This document shows positions 43,512 to 54,500 of a stretch of DNA of 64,000 nucleotides, in pieces. The stretch is taken from contig NZ_JANCTD010000002.1 in NCBI RefSeq assembly GCF_024297185.1, positions 248,001-312,000 on the forward strand. The letters are read 5' to 3'. This DNA comes from Lewinella sp. JB7. Its GTDB lineage: Bacteria; Bacteroidota; Bacteroidia; Chitinophagales; Saprospiraceae. The notes beneath the pieces were generated by a model, which saw nothing but the letters and a program-made list of their open reading frames with translations, was not told where the DNA came from and searched no databases. Position numbers and translations under genes: made by a program. Position 1 is the first letter of the stretch. Each line of letters begins with the position of its first letter.

Positions 43512-44942
43512 ATGTACAGTAGTGTTATGTCCACGCCTTTCCTGTTCTTTTTCCTTTGCTGCCTGGTCCTGGTGAGTTGCACCGAGGACGAGGAATTGTC
43601 TCTGCTCGAAGTACCCGAAGCGGATGAATCTCCGATTACCGGAGTCACCAACGGCGACCGCAACGCCACCAATTTATCCCCGGATATTGTGCGGGAATGG
43701 ACCGACGTGCTGCTGCAAAACGAACGCCACGCTGTCGGTCTGCGGCCCAACGGCAGTGCCCGCGCCCTGGCCTACATCTACCTGGCCGCTTACGAAACCG
43801 CCCTGCCGGCCCTGCGGGGCTTCACCTCCAACACCCGCCGACTGGACGGACTGAACCTGGAGCGCGACTTTCGGGGCGCTGACAACGCGTCCGTCGCGCT
43901 GGCCCTCAACGCCTGTTTCGCCGACGTGATCAACCACTTCCTGATCAACGTGCCCGCCGAGCTTCAGGACGATGTGGACGACTTCGAACTCGCCATGCGG
44001 GACGAACTGACGCGGGGACTATCCGATCGGGCCATCGCCGAAGCGGAGGACTGGGGCGCCTACGTGGCCCGGCAGGTGATCGAGTACAGTCAGACCGACC
44101 GGGAAGCGGAGGAGCAGATCCTCGATCCCCAACCCCGTTCGTACGAACCTCCCGTCGGGGAGGGTTTCTGGACCTATTCCGCCGATCCGGAGCGGGCGCT
44201 GTTCCCCTACTGGGAGCGGGTACGCACCTTCGTGATCCCGGCCGAGGAAACCACTACCCTGCCCCCCCTGGCGTACAGCACCGTAGCCGGCAGTCCCTTC
44301 CGCGAGCAGATGGAGGAAGTGTACGCCGTGAACAACGCCGCCCGGGGGCGGGACGACGAGCAACTCTGGATCGCCGAATTCTGGAGCGACGACGTGGAGC
44401 GCTTGATGATCAGTCCGCCCGCCCGACAAATTTCAATCGCCAATCAGCTAGCCGATCAGTACTCCCTGAGTCTGGGCGAATCGCTGGCGCTCTTCCTGCG
44501 GGTGGGCTTCGCGATGAACGATGCCGCCGTGGCGACCTGGAAGTACAAGTACGCCCACATGGTCATGCGACCGAGCGTGTACCTGCAAGACCTGATCGAT
44601 CCCGAATTCCGGACCAACCTCTTCCGGCTGATCTTCTGGCCCGACCCCGGCTTTCCCGGCTACCCCTCCGGGCATTCCTGCTTTGCCTCGGCGGCGGGCG
44701 GCGTGTTCCGTGAAACTTTCGGGAACCAGACCAACTTCACCGATCGTACCCACGAAGGCCGGACGGAGTTTCGCGGCGCGCCCCGGACCTACTCCACCTT
44801 CGACCAGTTGGCCGAGGAGAACGCATACTCCCGCATCCCCCTGGGCGTCCACGTACGCATGGACTGCGACGAGGGGCTGCGTCTGGGCTACGAGATTGCG
44901 GGAGCCGTGAATGATCTGACATTGCGGGAGGAGGATTTCTGA
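43512..44942 (+). CDS. Vanadium-dependent haloperoxidase-like (PAP2 superfamily) lipoprotein
   Basis: A 476-residue lipoprotein (VLVSC, Cys23). A start five codons later at 43527 is equally possible. The vanadate or phosphate site of the PAP2 fold is complete: K344 or K346 and R353 in WKYKYAHMVMRP, S386-G387-H388 in PGYPSGHS, and R441 with H447 in RIPLGVH. It could oxidise halides with peroxide, or act as a phosphatase; sequence alone does not settle it, because many SusCD-linked members of this group are uncharacterised. It follows susCD on the same strand after a terminator, so it has its own promoter. Confidence 0.88.
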   Translation: MYSSVMSTPFLFFFLCCLVLVSCTEDEELSLLEVPEADESPITGVTNGDRNATNLSPDIVREWTDVLLQNERHAVGLRPNGSARALAYIYLAAYETALPALRGFTSNTRRLDGLNLERDFRGADNASVALALNACFADVINHFLINVPAELQDDVDDFELAMRDELTRGLSDRAIAEAEDWGAYVARQVIEYSQTDREAEEQILDPQPRSYEPPVGEGFWTYSADPERALFPYWERVRTFVIPAEETTTLPPLAYSTVAGSPFREQMEEVYAVNNAARGRDDEQLWIAEFWSDDVERLMISPPARQISIANQLADQYSLSLGESLALFLRVGFAMNDAAVATWKYKYAHMVMRPSVYLQDLIDPEFRTNLFRLIFWPDPGFPGYPSGHSCFASAAGGVFRETFGNQTNFTDRTHEGRTEFRGAPRTYSTFDQLAEENAYSRIPLGVHVRMDCDEGLRLGYEIAGAVNDLTLREEDF

Positions 44943-45100
44943 GAGCAGGGCACCTGGCTGAAGTTTTGCGGCGTGATCGCCGAACCCGCCCTATCGATTC
45001 GGTAACTTGGGTAGGAGATGCAGTAATCCGTATACAGGCTTCCGGAAGTGGTGCAACTAACTTTGGCGGAAACCCGGATTGATCCTTCAAATTTAGCGTC

Positions 45101-45565
45101 ATGGCCAAATTCACCCTTCATGTCAACGGTAACGAACAGACCGTCGACGTCGACCCCGCGACCCCGGTGCTGTGGGTGCTGCGGGAGCACCTTGACCTGC
45201 CGGGCACTAAATACGGCTGCGGAATCGGTCAGTGCGGCGCCTGCACCGTTCACGTGGAGGGGGCGGCCATGCGCAGCTGCAGTTTGCCCGTCTCCTCGAT
45301 CGGCGACCGGCCGATCACGACGATTGAGGGGCTTTCGGAACACGGCACTCACCCCGTGCAGCAGGCCTGGCTGGACCACGACGTTCCCCAGTGCGGATAC
45401 TGTCAGGCCGGACAGATCATGAGCGCGTCCGCCTTACTGAGTCACACGCCGGATCCTTCCGACGCGGACATCGATGCCGCCCTGCAGGGCAACCTCTGCC
45501 GCTGCGGTACCTACCTGCGTATTCGCTCGGCCGTCAAATCCGCCGCCCGGTCGGCTAACTCCTGA
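45101..45565 (+). CDS. [2Fe-2S] subunit of a xanthine-oxidase-family hydroxylase (IorA-like)
   Basis: A 154-residue iron-sulfur protein. Its first cluster is held by C40, C45, C48 and C60 ([11 protein letters not shown]) and its second by C98, C101, C133 and C135 ([16 protein letters not shown]). All eight cysteines are in the family positions. It passes electrons from the molybdenum subunit encoded 11 bp downstream. No FAD subunit is present, as in isoquinoline 1-oxidoreductase types that donate to a cytochrome. No signal peptide; it must be co-exported with its Tat-bearing partner. Confidence 0.95.
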   Translation: MAKFTLHVNGNEQTVDVDPATPVLWVLREHLDLPGTKYGCGIGQCGACTVHVEGAAMRSCSLPVSSIGDRPITTIEGLSEHGTHPVQQAWLDHDVPQCGYCQAGQIMSASALLSHTPDPSDADIDAALQGNLCRCGTYLRIRSAVKSAARSANS

Positions 45566-45576
45566 ATCCTTTGCCC

Positions 45577-47832
45577 ATGTCTACTATACTTACCCACCGC
45601 GGTCGTCGCTCCTTTCTGAAGTCTACCGCCCTCGCGGGCGGGGGGATGTTGCTCGGATTTAACTGGTTAACCTCCTGCTCTTCTACCGAACCGGCACCAC
45701 CGGGCCTGACTATGCCCGACGAATGGTTCGACATCAATGCCTACCTAAAAATCGGGGACAACGGAGTAGTGACGATCATGTCGCCCAATCCCGAATTCGG
45801 TCAGAACATAAAAACTTCCATGCCGATGATCGTCGCCGAGGAACTCGACGTCGACTGGAACAATGTCATCGTGGAACAGGCGCCCTTCGATACGACCAAG
45901 TACACCCGTCAATTCGCCGGCGGAAGCGCCTCCATCCGCAGTTCCTACGACGGCCTTCGGCTGGCCGGGGCCACCGCCCGTCACATGCTCCGTCAGGCGG
46001 CCGCGGATGCCTGGCAACTTCCCCTGGCCGAAATTACCACGGCGGCGGGCATGGTTCACCATGCGGCCAGCGGTCAGTCGGCCAGCTACGGCACGCTGGC
46101 TTCCGCCGCCGCCGGGGTCAGCGTGCCCGAAGAGGTAGAACTGAAAAACGTCCGCGATTTCGGCATCATCGGCACCTCACGTAAGAACGTGGAGGCTAAG
46201 AACATCATCACCGGTAAACCGCTGTTCGGGATAGACTACCGACGTGACGGCATGCTGATTGCCATGATTGCCCATCCCCCCGCCTTCGGCATGAAACTCA
46301 AATCGTTCGACGGGGCGGCGGCGGAGAAGATGCCCGGTATAAATAAGGTGTTCAGCATTGAGACCTTTCCGCGCGGTTTTGAGAAGGGGTTATTCGACAC
46401 GGTCTCATTCACCGAACTGGTGGCCGTTGTTGGGGAGACGACCTGGCAGGTGATGCAAGCCAAGCAGGTACTGGAGGTGGAGTGGGAGCCCATAACCGAC
46501 GTAGTGGAAACGATGAACATCTTCGGCAACATTCGCGAGAACCGCATCCCCGGCGGGCTGGAAAGCACGGAGGAGCACGAAAGACGGATGGAGCAGGAAA
46601 GCGGGTCCGGCACCCGGGTCAGCCGACGCGACGGGGATCCGGAAGCGGCCTTCGCGCGGGCGGCCCAAGTCATCGAGCGCACCTACACGGCGCCCTTCCT
46701 CGCCCACAACTGCATGGAGCCGATGAATTTCTTCGCTCACTTCACCGACGAAAAGCTGGAAATGGCCGGTCCGCTGCAGGCTCCGGAATTTACCGAAAGC
46801 ACCCTCGCGGCCCGCTTCGACCTGCCGAAGGAGAAGATCGATATCCACCTGACCCGTATGGGCGGCGGGTTCGGGCGACGCGCCTACGGTCACTACCTGG
46901 TGGAAGCTGCCCTCATCTCCCAACAAGCTCAGGCGCCGATCAAACTCATCTACACCCGCGAAGACGATATGACCTGCGGCATTTACCGGCCCTCCTACCA
47001 TGCGACTTACCGGGCGGCCCTCGATGAAGCCGGCAAACTGATCGGCCTGCACGTTAAAGCCGGTGGTGTTCCGGAAAGTCCGCTGTTCGCTAACCGCTTC
47101 CCGGCCGGGGCGGTAGATCATTATCTGGCCGAGGAGTGGTCCGTCGATTCCAACATCTCCATCGGAGCTTTCCGCGCCCCCCGCTCCAATTTCATGTCCG
47201 GCGCCGAGCAGGCCTTCCTCGACGAAGTAGCCGAAGCCGCCGGAAAGGACCCCATCGACTTTCGGCTGGAACTGCTCCAGCGGGCACGGGAGAATCCAGT
47301 CGGGGAGAACAACGATTACGACGCCGCCCGCTACGCCGGAGTTCTGGAGCTGGTCCGGGAAAAATCCGACTGGGACAATACGCCCGCCGGGGCCTCCCGG
47401 GGAGTGTCCGCTTACTTCTGCCACAATACCTACGTAGCCCAGGTGCTGGACCTTACCGTCACGGACGGGAAGCCTACGGTCGACCGGGTCAGTTGCGCGG
47501 TGGACTGCGGCATCGTCATCAACCCCGATGCCGCGACCAATATGGCCGAGGGGGCCATCGTCGACGGGGTGGGCAACGCGCTATACGGGCAGCTCACGTT
47601 CCGCGACGGCGTACCCGACCAGCAAAATTTTGACGACTACCGCATGATCCGCATCGGGGAGGCGCCCAGGTCGATCGACGTTCATTTCGTCCGGAACGAA
47701 GAGTCCCCGACGGGCATGGGTGAACCGCCCTTCCCTCCGGTATTCGGGGCGGTGGCTAATGCCCTGTACCGGGCTACGGGGGAACGACACTACCGGCAGC
47801 CCTTCTTGGGGGAGCGGGAGCTGCTTGGCTGA
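45577..47832 (+). CDS. Molybdenum-binding subunit of a xanthine-oxidase-family hydroxylase (IorB-like), Tat lipoprotein
   Basis: A 751-residue catalytic subunit. The ATG at 45577 begins MSTILTHRGRRSFLKSTAL, a twin-arginine signal (RRSFLK), and continues to LGFNWLTSC, which looks like a lipobox, so it is probably a Tat-exported, membrane-attached enzyme. MGGGFGRRAYGHY is the molybdopterin-binding loop and GMGEPPFPPV near the C-terminus holds the catalytic Glu (GxGE). IGAFRAPRSNFMSGAEQAFL is typical of the IorB branch. It would hydroxylate an aldehyde or N-heterocycle with water as oxygen source. The start is 11 bp after the iron-sulfur gene. Substrate unknown. Confidence 0.95.
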   Translation: MSTILTHRGRRSFLKSTALAGGGMLLGFNWLTSCSSTEPAPPGLTMPDEWFDINAYLKIGDNGVVTIMSPNPEFGQNIKTSMPMIVAEELDVDWNNVIVEQAPFDTTKYTRQFAGGSASIRSSYDGLRLAGATARHMLRQAAADAWQLPLAEITTAAGMVHHAASGQSASYGTLASAAAGVSVPEEVELKNVRDFGIIGTSRKNVEAKNIITGKPLFGIDYRRDGMLIAMIAHPPAFGMKLKSFDGAAAEKMPGINKVFSIETFPRGFEKGLFDTVSFTELVAVVGETTWQVMQAKQVLEVEWEPITDVVETMNIFGNIRENRIPGGLESTEEHERRMEQESGSGTRVSRRDGDPEAAFARAAQVIERTYTAPFLAHNCMEPMNFFAHFTDEKLEMAGPLQAPEFTESTLAARFDLPKEKIDIHLTRMGGGFGRRAYGHYLVEAALISQQAQAPIKLIYTREDDMTCGIYRPSYHATYRAALDEAGKLIGLHVKAGGVPESPLFANRFPAGAVDHYLAEEWSVDSNISIGAFRAPRSNFMSGAEQAFLDEVAEAAGKDPIDFRLELLQRARENPVGENNDYDAARYAGVLELVREKSDWDNTPAGASRGVSAYFCHNTYVAQVLDLTVTDGKPTVDRVSCAVDCGIVINPDAATNMAEGAIVDGVGNALYGQLTFRDGVPDQQNFDDYRMIRIGEAPRSIDVHFVRNEESPTGMGEPPFPPVFGAVANALYRATGERHYRQPFLGERELLG

Positions 47833-48514
47833 TTCCGGCTCGCATGATCATGTCGGTCTCTGACCCCTAACCACTTCAGGGAGGAAACCGCCGCGATCGG
47901 GGGAACGGTGCGATCGACCGTTGCCCGATAGTCCACTATTTGTAGATAGCGTCTATGGCTAGCTCAGCCAGTTGCATTAACGGGTCCGCGACCTAGGATA
48001 CCTAGGCTATAATGCTATCGAGTCATTGGCGGAAGCTTTACCTAACCCTCCCCATGTCCGAGTTTACGGGCATAAGAAGGGCCGGAATGATGCTCATTAT
48101 CATTATTTTTTTCAATACGTAAACCACTCAGCTACATAGATATAGCACTTATACTGCAGTTTAATTGTAGGATATGTACCAGCCTTTTTTGGGCGAAGTC
48201 CGATAGTAGCAAGCTTTCGTAAGATCAGTCCGGGGTGGTAGGGTCGGTGGTGTCCAATATTTGTTGCGAACACAATAATCATGCTTACGAACGGCACGGA
48301 TGTCTGTGCTAACTCGCCACGCGGTAACGGACCGTAGTCGACCACTATCACCTTTTCGTCTCTGCTGATCAGGTATCTCCCCGAGCCACCTGACGGGCCG
48401 ACTTTAAATAATGAACCGGTGAAAAGTCTCTGCCTTGCCCGGGGTCGGACGACCCTGGTATGCCACGCTGCGTACCCGGTGAATTACTGCATTATCCTTC
48501 TAAATACAATCGCT
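47833..48514. other. Non-coding region upstream of the giant T9SS protein gene
   Basis: 680 bp with no credible gene. It is partly AT-rich at 48090-48180. Near-matches to TAnnTTTG (AATATTTG near 48259) fall one base short of consensus. Confidence 0.5.
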
Positions 48515-51500
48515 ATGAAAACACTATTACTCCGCACCTGCCTGCTAGCCACCCTCACCCTGCTAGCCTACGCGTTGGACCTGAGTGCCTATCCAGCCGC
48601 CGACACCGATCCACCGGAGTATTCCCAGTCCCGAATGCCGGCCGGCCCCTACCTGCCCGGCGCCCCGCTGCTGAAGGAATGGGCGGCAGCTACCGGCACC
48701 ACCTTGCCGGCGGAGGAAGTAGCTGCCACGGTTGCCGGAGTGACGGTGAAATCGACGCGGAACGAAAGCGATTACTATATGAGGTTTCATATCAGAGATA
48801 TTACAAACACGGTTCCCTGCAACTTAGGCCAGACGAAAATTTGGCTGGAGGGCTGGGGGGGTAAATACACCTATACCGGAATTCCTGGGGGAGTTAGTTA
48901 TGGCAGTCTATTATATGAAATGCCGCTGTCGGATACCCTCATACGGAACGGCTTCAGCAACTTCGGATCTTACGATACTATAGTTGGTCCGGACATGAGT
49001 TTAAGCATATTCCCGCGCATCAAATATGTGTGCGTAGGTGGCTACTTTGAAGGACATGCGCTAGGTACAACGACTCGTCCTATATACGCCGACGCCGCCG
49101 ACGCTAACATTACCATCGGCACCTCCCCGTTACGTGCCCCGATGGACCTGCAGGCTACGGATGCCATCGACGACGACACTATCCGCCTTACGTGGACCAA
49201 AGGGACCGACTTTCCCGATAACCTGCACCAGTATTACATCTACCGCGACGGACAACGGGTCGATACGCTATCGGGAACTGCCCGTTCGTACGTGGATGCG
49301 GTTGGATTAGGCCAAACACACACCTACGAGGTGTCTACCTCCGTAAGCGCGTACGGCGGTAAGGAGTCATCCAGAAGCCGGGACAAGGGCAGCACTTTTT
49401 CCATTGATCTCAAAGCCACGGACGGTACCAAGTATAACGCTACTAACCTGTCGTGGAACAATATATCCAGCGCTTCCGACGAGATCCGCATCGAGCGTAG
49501 CTTACCGGACAGCAGTGGACGGGAGGAGATTGCCATAGTGAGTTCCAGCGCGAAGGGCTACAACGTCACGGACGGCATCCCCGGGGTGCAGTACCTGTTT
49601 TACGTCACGCCCGTCGGCTCCGGGTTCCTGACCGATTCCGATCTGGGCTACAGCCGTCCCGATGGGAGGGTGAGCGGCCACGTGAAGTCGTCACTCGGGG
49701 CCGGAGTCGGGGGCGTAGAGATGACCTTGACTTTACTGGATTCCCTGCCCGCAGGTGGGCGGACGCTGCCGGCCGGATGTGCCGCGACTTACTGTACCAC
49801 TACGGATATCGAGGGGTACTACGAATTCAAGGACGTCTATTACCACGAGTTGGCCGAGTTCACCGTCAAACCAAGTAAGGGCGGGACGGTCGTCCACGAG
49901 TTCTCTCCGGCCACCGCCTCGCGTACGCTGTCGATGAACAACAAGAACGCCGAGCGGGTAGACTTCACCGATCTGACGGTATTCACCGCCAAGGGCCGCA
50001 TTACCTATCCCGCCGCCTTGAACGGACCGGCCTGTGGCGTTCCCGGGGTCACCGTGCTGATCGACAGCATCGATCAGGGCATCCGGACCAAACGCGACGG
50101 CAGTTGGTCGTACGCTATTCAGCAGGAGGGGACCTACACCTTCACCCCCAAGTTCATCCACCACCGCATTGAAACGGCCGCCGGCCTGCCTGAAGTTACG
50201 CTCGAGGTCGATGGCGACCGCCCGGGGCTGGACTTCATCGACCGGGAAACGGATACCCTGAAAGTATACGTACAGAACAGTTGCGGGGAGCCCCTGGGCA
50301 GTTCCGCGACCCTGCAGATTTACGCCGCAAACAACTGTTACGATATTACCCGCCAAACCGACAGCAATGGGGTACTCGAGATTATTTTACCGGCGCGCGA
50401 GTACAGCGTAAAGGTGACTGCCATCACCGATGCAGAGCTCAGCGGCAGCGAAATCATGGCACAGATCGGGAAAAAGGATCAAAAGATCGACCTGACGGTA
50501 CGCGATACCAGCGAGGTGGTCAGAATACTGGAGGACACCGTCTACATCGAGGAGCAGACCGAAACCCTGGCCAACGGCTCCACCATCATTATCCAGGCGG
50601 CGGATACCATTCCGGCCGGCACCCGCGACACCATCCGCGCCGAGGTGCGTCCCGAACTGAGCTTCATCTACCGTTCCCCCCTGGATATATCGATTGATTA
50701 CGACCTGTCGGGGGTCGACACCTACACCTGCGATCAGGAACCGATAGCGGTGATGGAGCAGGGCCTTGCCTATACCCTGACGATCGACATCAGAGAAGTC
50801 CTGGGAACGGATTGCGCCCTCGACACCGGCTACCTGAATATTTACGACTTTGTCTCCGACCGGGGCGATGAGGTAGCTCGGGTACCCATTCGCGACGGTA
50901 TCGCGACGTACACCGTAGAAGCCGGCGAGCCGAACATCGCGGTAAGCGCAGATCACAACCACGAAAAGTTGCTCTACGTTATCCCGGATGTAGACCTCGT
51001 ACCAAAAGAGGGGGTAGAGTTCTGGTTCCTGGTCACCGGGGCCAAGATTATCACACCGAGTTTTATTACCCGCTCGCCGGAAATACCTATGCTGGTGCTG
51101 CACGACCCCCCCGGCGACAACAGCTACGCCTACGTGGAAAAGGGGCAGTCGTTCTCAAATTTCAACACCCTGGAAGTGAAGACCGGCGGGAGCGCGGGTG
51201 CATTTGCCAACCTAGTTGGTGGGGCGTCGTTTAAAACTCCTTTTTCTTCGGCCAAATTTGGGCTATTTGCTGACATCAAGGTTGAAGCCGGAAAGGACAA
51301 CCAGGATCGGAAGGGATTGACCACTACCCTAACATTTAACGAAAAATTCTCCACCTCACAACTGGACAACCTGACCGGCCACGCCGGAGACGTGTACATC
51401 GGCGCGGCGTTGAACCAGGAGTTTTCCGACGCCCAGCACCTGACTTTCGACAACTGCCAGATCGAGATCAAGGAATACCCTACGATCTCTGCCATTGATT

Positions 51501-54500
51501 TCGCTACAACCTTTGTATATACCGAGAACCACATCAAAAATTCCCTCCTGCCCACCCTGGGTCGCTTACGACAATCCATATTACATATCCAGGCCGACCG
51601 GGAATTGACGGAGGAAGAGATTTACGAGGCTAATCACCTGCTGCGCGACAGCATCTCGTGGGTGAACATCCTGGCGAAGAATAATATGTCCAGGGGAGAA
51701 GAGGCCATCCTGGTAGAAAACATTTCCTTTAGTGCCGGCGCCCCGATCTACCGCGAGGAAAGCTTCGATACCGTTGCTGAGGTGTCCTACGAATTCGCAG
51801 AATTCGTAAAAACCGATTTTGCCCTTGGGTTAGAGGTGGACAATGAGACTGGTTCGTGGCACAAAACAAAAATTGGCATCATGGGCAGCTTCCGCTGGTC
51901 CTCCACCAATAACACGGGCTCCACGGACGAGCGCACCCGCACGGTTGGCTACGTGCTTGACGACGGAGATATTGGAGATTTCTTTTCCGTGGACATCCTG
52001 CGGGACAAGAACTACAACGTGCCGGCCTTTAACCTAAAGGTGGGTACTACCAGCTGCCCGCAGGAGCCCGGCACCCAGGCCCGCGACCGGCCGGAGATGG
52101 TCATCTTTCCGCCGGAGCTTAACGACGTACCCCGCGACGGATTAGCGAACCTCGTGGCCCGCATCTCCAATCGGAGTGAAAGCCGGGAAACCCGGGAATA
52201 CGCGGTACGGGTGGTGAGTACCACCAATCCGGATGGCGCGCTGATTCGCCTGGGAGGCCAAATTATCAACAACAGCCCCGCCCATTTCTTCATTCCCTAC
52301 AACCAGACGATCGACCTCAACCTTTCGGTGGCCCGCGGACCCCTGGCCAGCAATTACCAGGATATCCAGCTGATGGTCTATCCGCCCTGCGAGTACGACC
52401 TGTGGCAGGACAACGGCAACCTAATGAACGCCGATACCTTCGGCTTCACGGTCAACTTCCAGACGGAATGCTCAGATATCGCCCTAAGGAATATCCACGA
52501 CGGCTGGATCGTAAATAGCAACAGCAACGACCTGCTGCCCCTCACTCTCTCCGGCTACGACCTGGACAACGAAGAATTTGAGTACGTAGAGGTCCAGATC
52601 AAAAGAGACGGGGAAGGATACACTACCGCCATGCGCCTCGAAAAAGCGCAATTGGCAGCCATTGGGGCTAACTACGACCTGCTGCTGGATATGTCGAGAT
52701 ATTCCGACGGTGCCTTCCAGGTACGGGCCGCCGCCTTCTGCGGCGTCAACGGCCACACCTACTCCTCCGAAAAGCGCGGCATCATCGACCGCAAATCCCT
52801 GGCTCCCTACGGCATCCCCACACCCAACGACGGGTTCCTACGTCCGGGCCAGGAAATATCGGTGGCCTTCGATAAAAACATCGACTGCAATTTCGATCTG
52901 TATACCCCCGTCGTCACGCTCCGCCGCGCCGACACCGACGAGGTGATCGCCGTCACGACCCAGTGCGCCGACCGCCGCCTGATCCTCCAGACCACCCCCC
53001 ACCTGACCGACCGCGACGATCTACAGGGGGTCCGCATCCACGCTACGGTGGACGGCCTGCGGGACCTCAACGGCAACGTGCAGAAGTACGCCACCGAGTG
53101 GAACTTCCTGGTAAATGTGAAGCCCGTCTTCTGGGACCCCGCCCCCATCTACGCTTCGGGTATGGAGGGCCGGTCGCACGTGGTGCAGGGCGTCCTGAAG
53201 AACAATTCGAACCTGAGCAAGGCCTTCAGTCTGAACGAAGACGACAACGCCCTGATCCACTACCCGGAGTGGCTCACGCCGCAACAGCAGCGGGGCACCC
53301 TGCTTCCCAACGGTAGCTACGTGCTGCACTTCGACGTTGATCCGGAACTGACCCCCGGTATCTACCGGGACAGCATCGTCGCCCTGGTCGACGACAAGCC
53401 CGTGACCACCGCCGTCACCTTCGAACTACTGGCCCAAATTATCAATTGGTCGTTCGATCCGACGGACTACGATAACGATATGACGGTGGTGGCGCAGTTC
53501 AGCCTCGACGGTACTAACAACTTGCTGTCCGCCGATTCCCGCGACCGCATCGGAGCCTTCGTTAACGGCCAGATACGCGGCATCGCCCAAATCGAGTACG
53601 TGGAGGAAACCCGGACCTACGCGGCCTTCCTGCGGGTGTACAGCAACGAGGACGGCTCCGGCAAAGGGGAGGAGGTCACCTTCCGGTTCTGGCGGGCGCT
53701 GACCGGCGCGGAGTACGGTGCCAAGGAAACGCTGCCCTTCACCAGTGACGCCCACCACGGCTCGGCCGTTGCACCCATAATTCTGCATCCGGAGGGCCGG
53801 TTCCAGGTCATCCCCCTACGGAAGGGATGGAACTGGATCTCGCTCAACGTAGCCGGAGACGATATGTCCCGCGAGCACCTGCTCCAAAGCCTGCTCAACA
53901 GTACCTCGGGCAACGACATCATGATCAAATCCACCGAACAAACGTCCGGCTACAGCGCCGGCTCGGGATGGAACGGTAACCTGCGCCAGTTGGAGCTGGG
54001 ACAGGGCTATCTGTTGCACCTGTCCAATGCCCCCGACACCCTGAAGGTCGTCGGCCTACCCAGTCCCGACCCGCTCTCGGTAGCCGTCAAGTCGGGCTGG
54101 AACTGGATCGGATACCCGCGGCTGTTCCCCGAACCCGTGAGCCAGGTGCTGAGTAGTCTAAATGCCAGGAACCAGGATATCATCAAAAGTGAGACCGAAT
54201 TCGCCATCTTCGAAGGAAGTGCCGGCAGTTGGGCGGGCAGTCTGCGGCAGTTCATGCCGGGGGAAGGCTACAAGCTGCGTGCTACCGGAAAGGGAACGAT
54301 CCACCACCCAGCCCAGAAGTCGCTGGATTATACGGTGGAGCCTAGCCTCTATGAGTACAACATGAACGTTACCGGCACTTTCGACGCCGCCGCCCTCGGG
54401 GAGGATGCCGTCGACGACTTGCGGGTAGTCGCTCTAGTGAGCGGGACTCCCCGTGGGCTAACCGAGTTGATCTACTGTCCGAGTATCGGGGCGTACCGCG

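Noticed and set aside
48112-48351. 79-codon minus-strand frame upstream of the giant T9SS gene
   Set aside because: No homology features and AT-rich intergenic composition.
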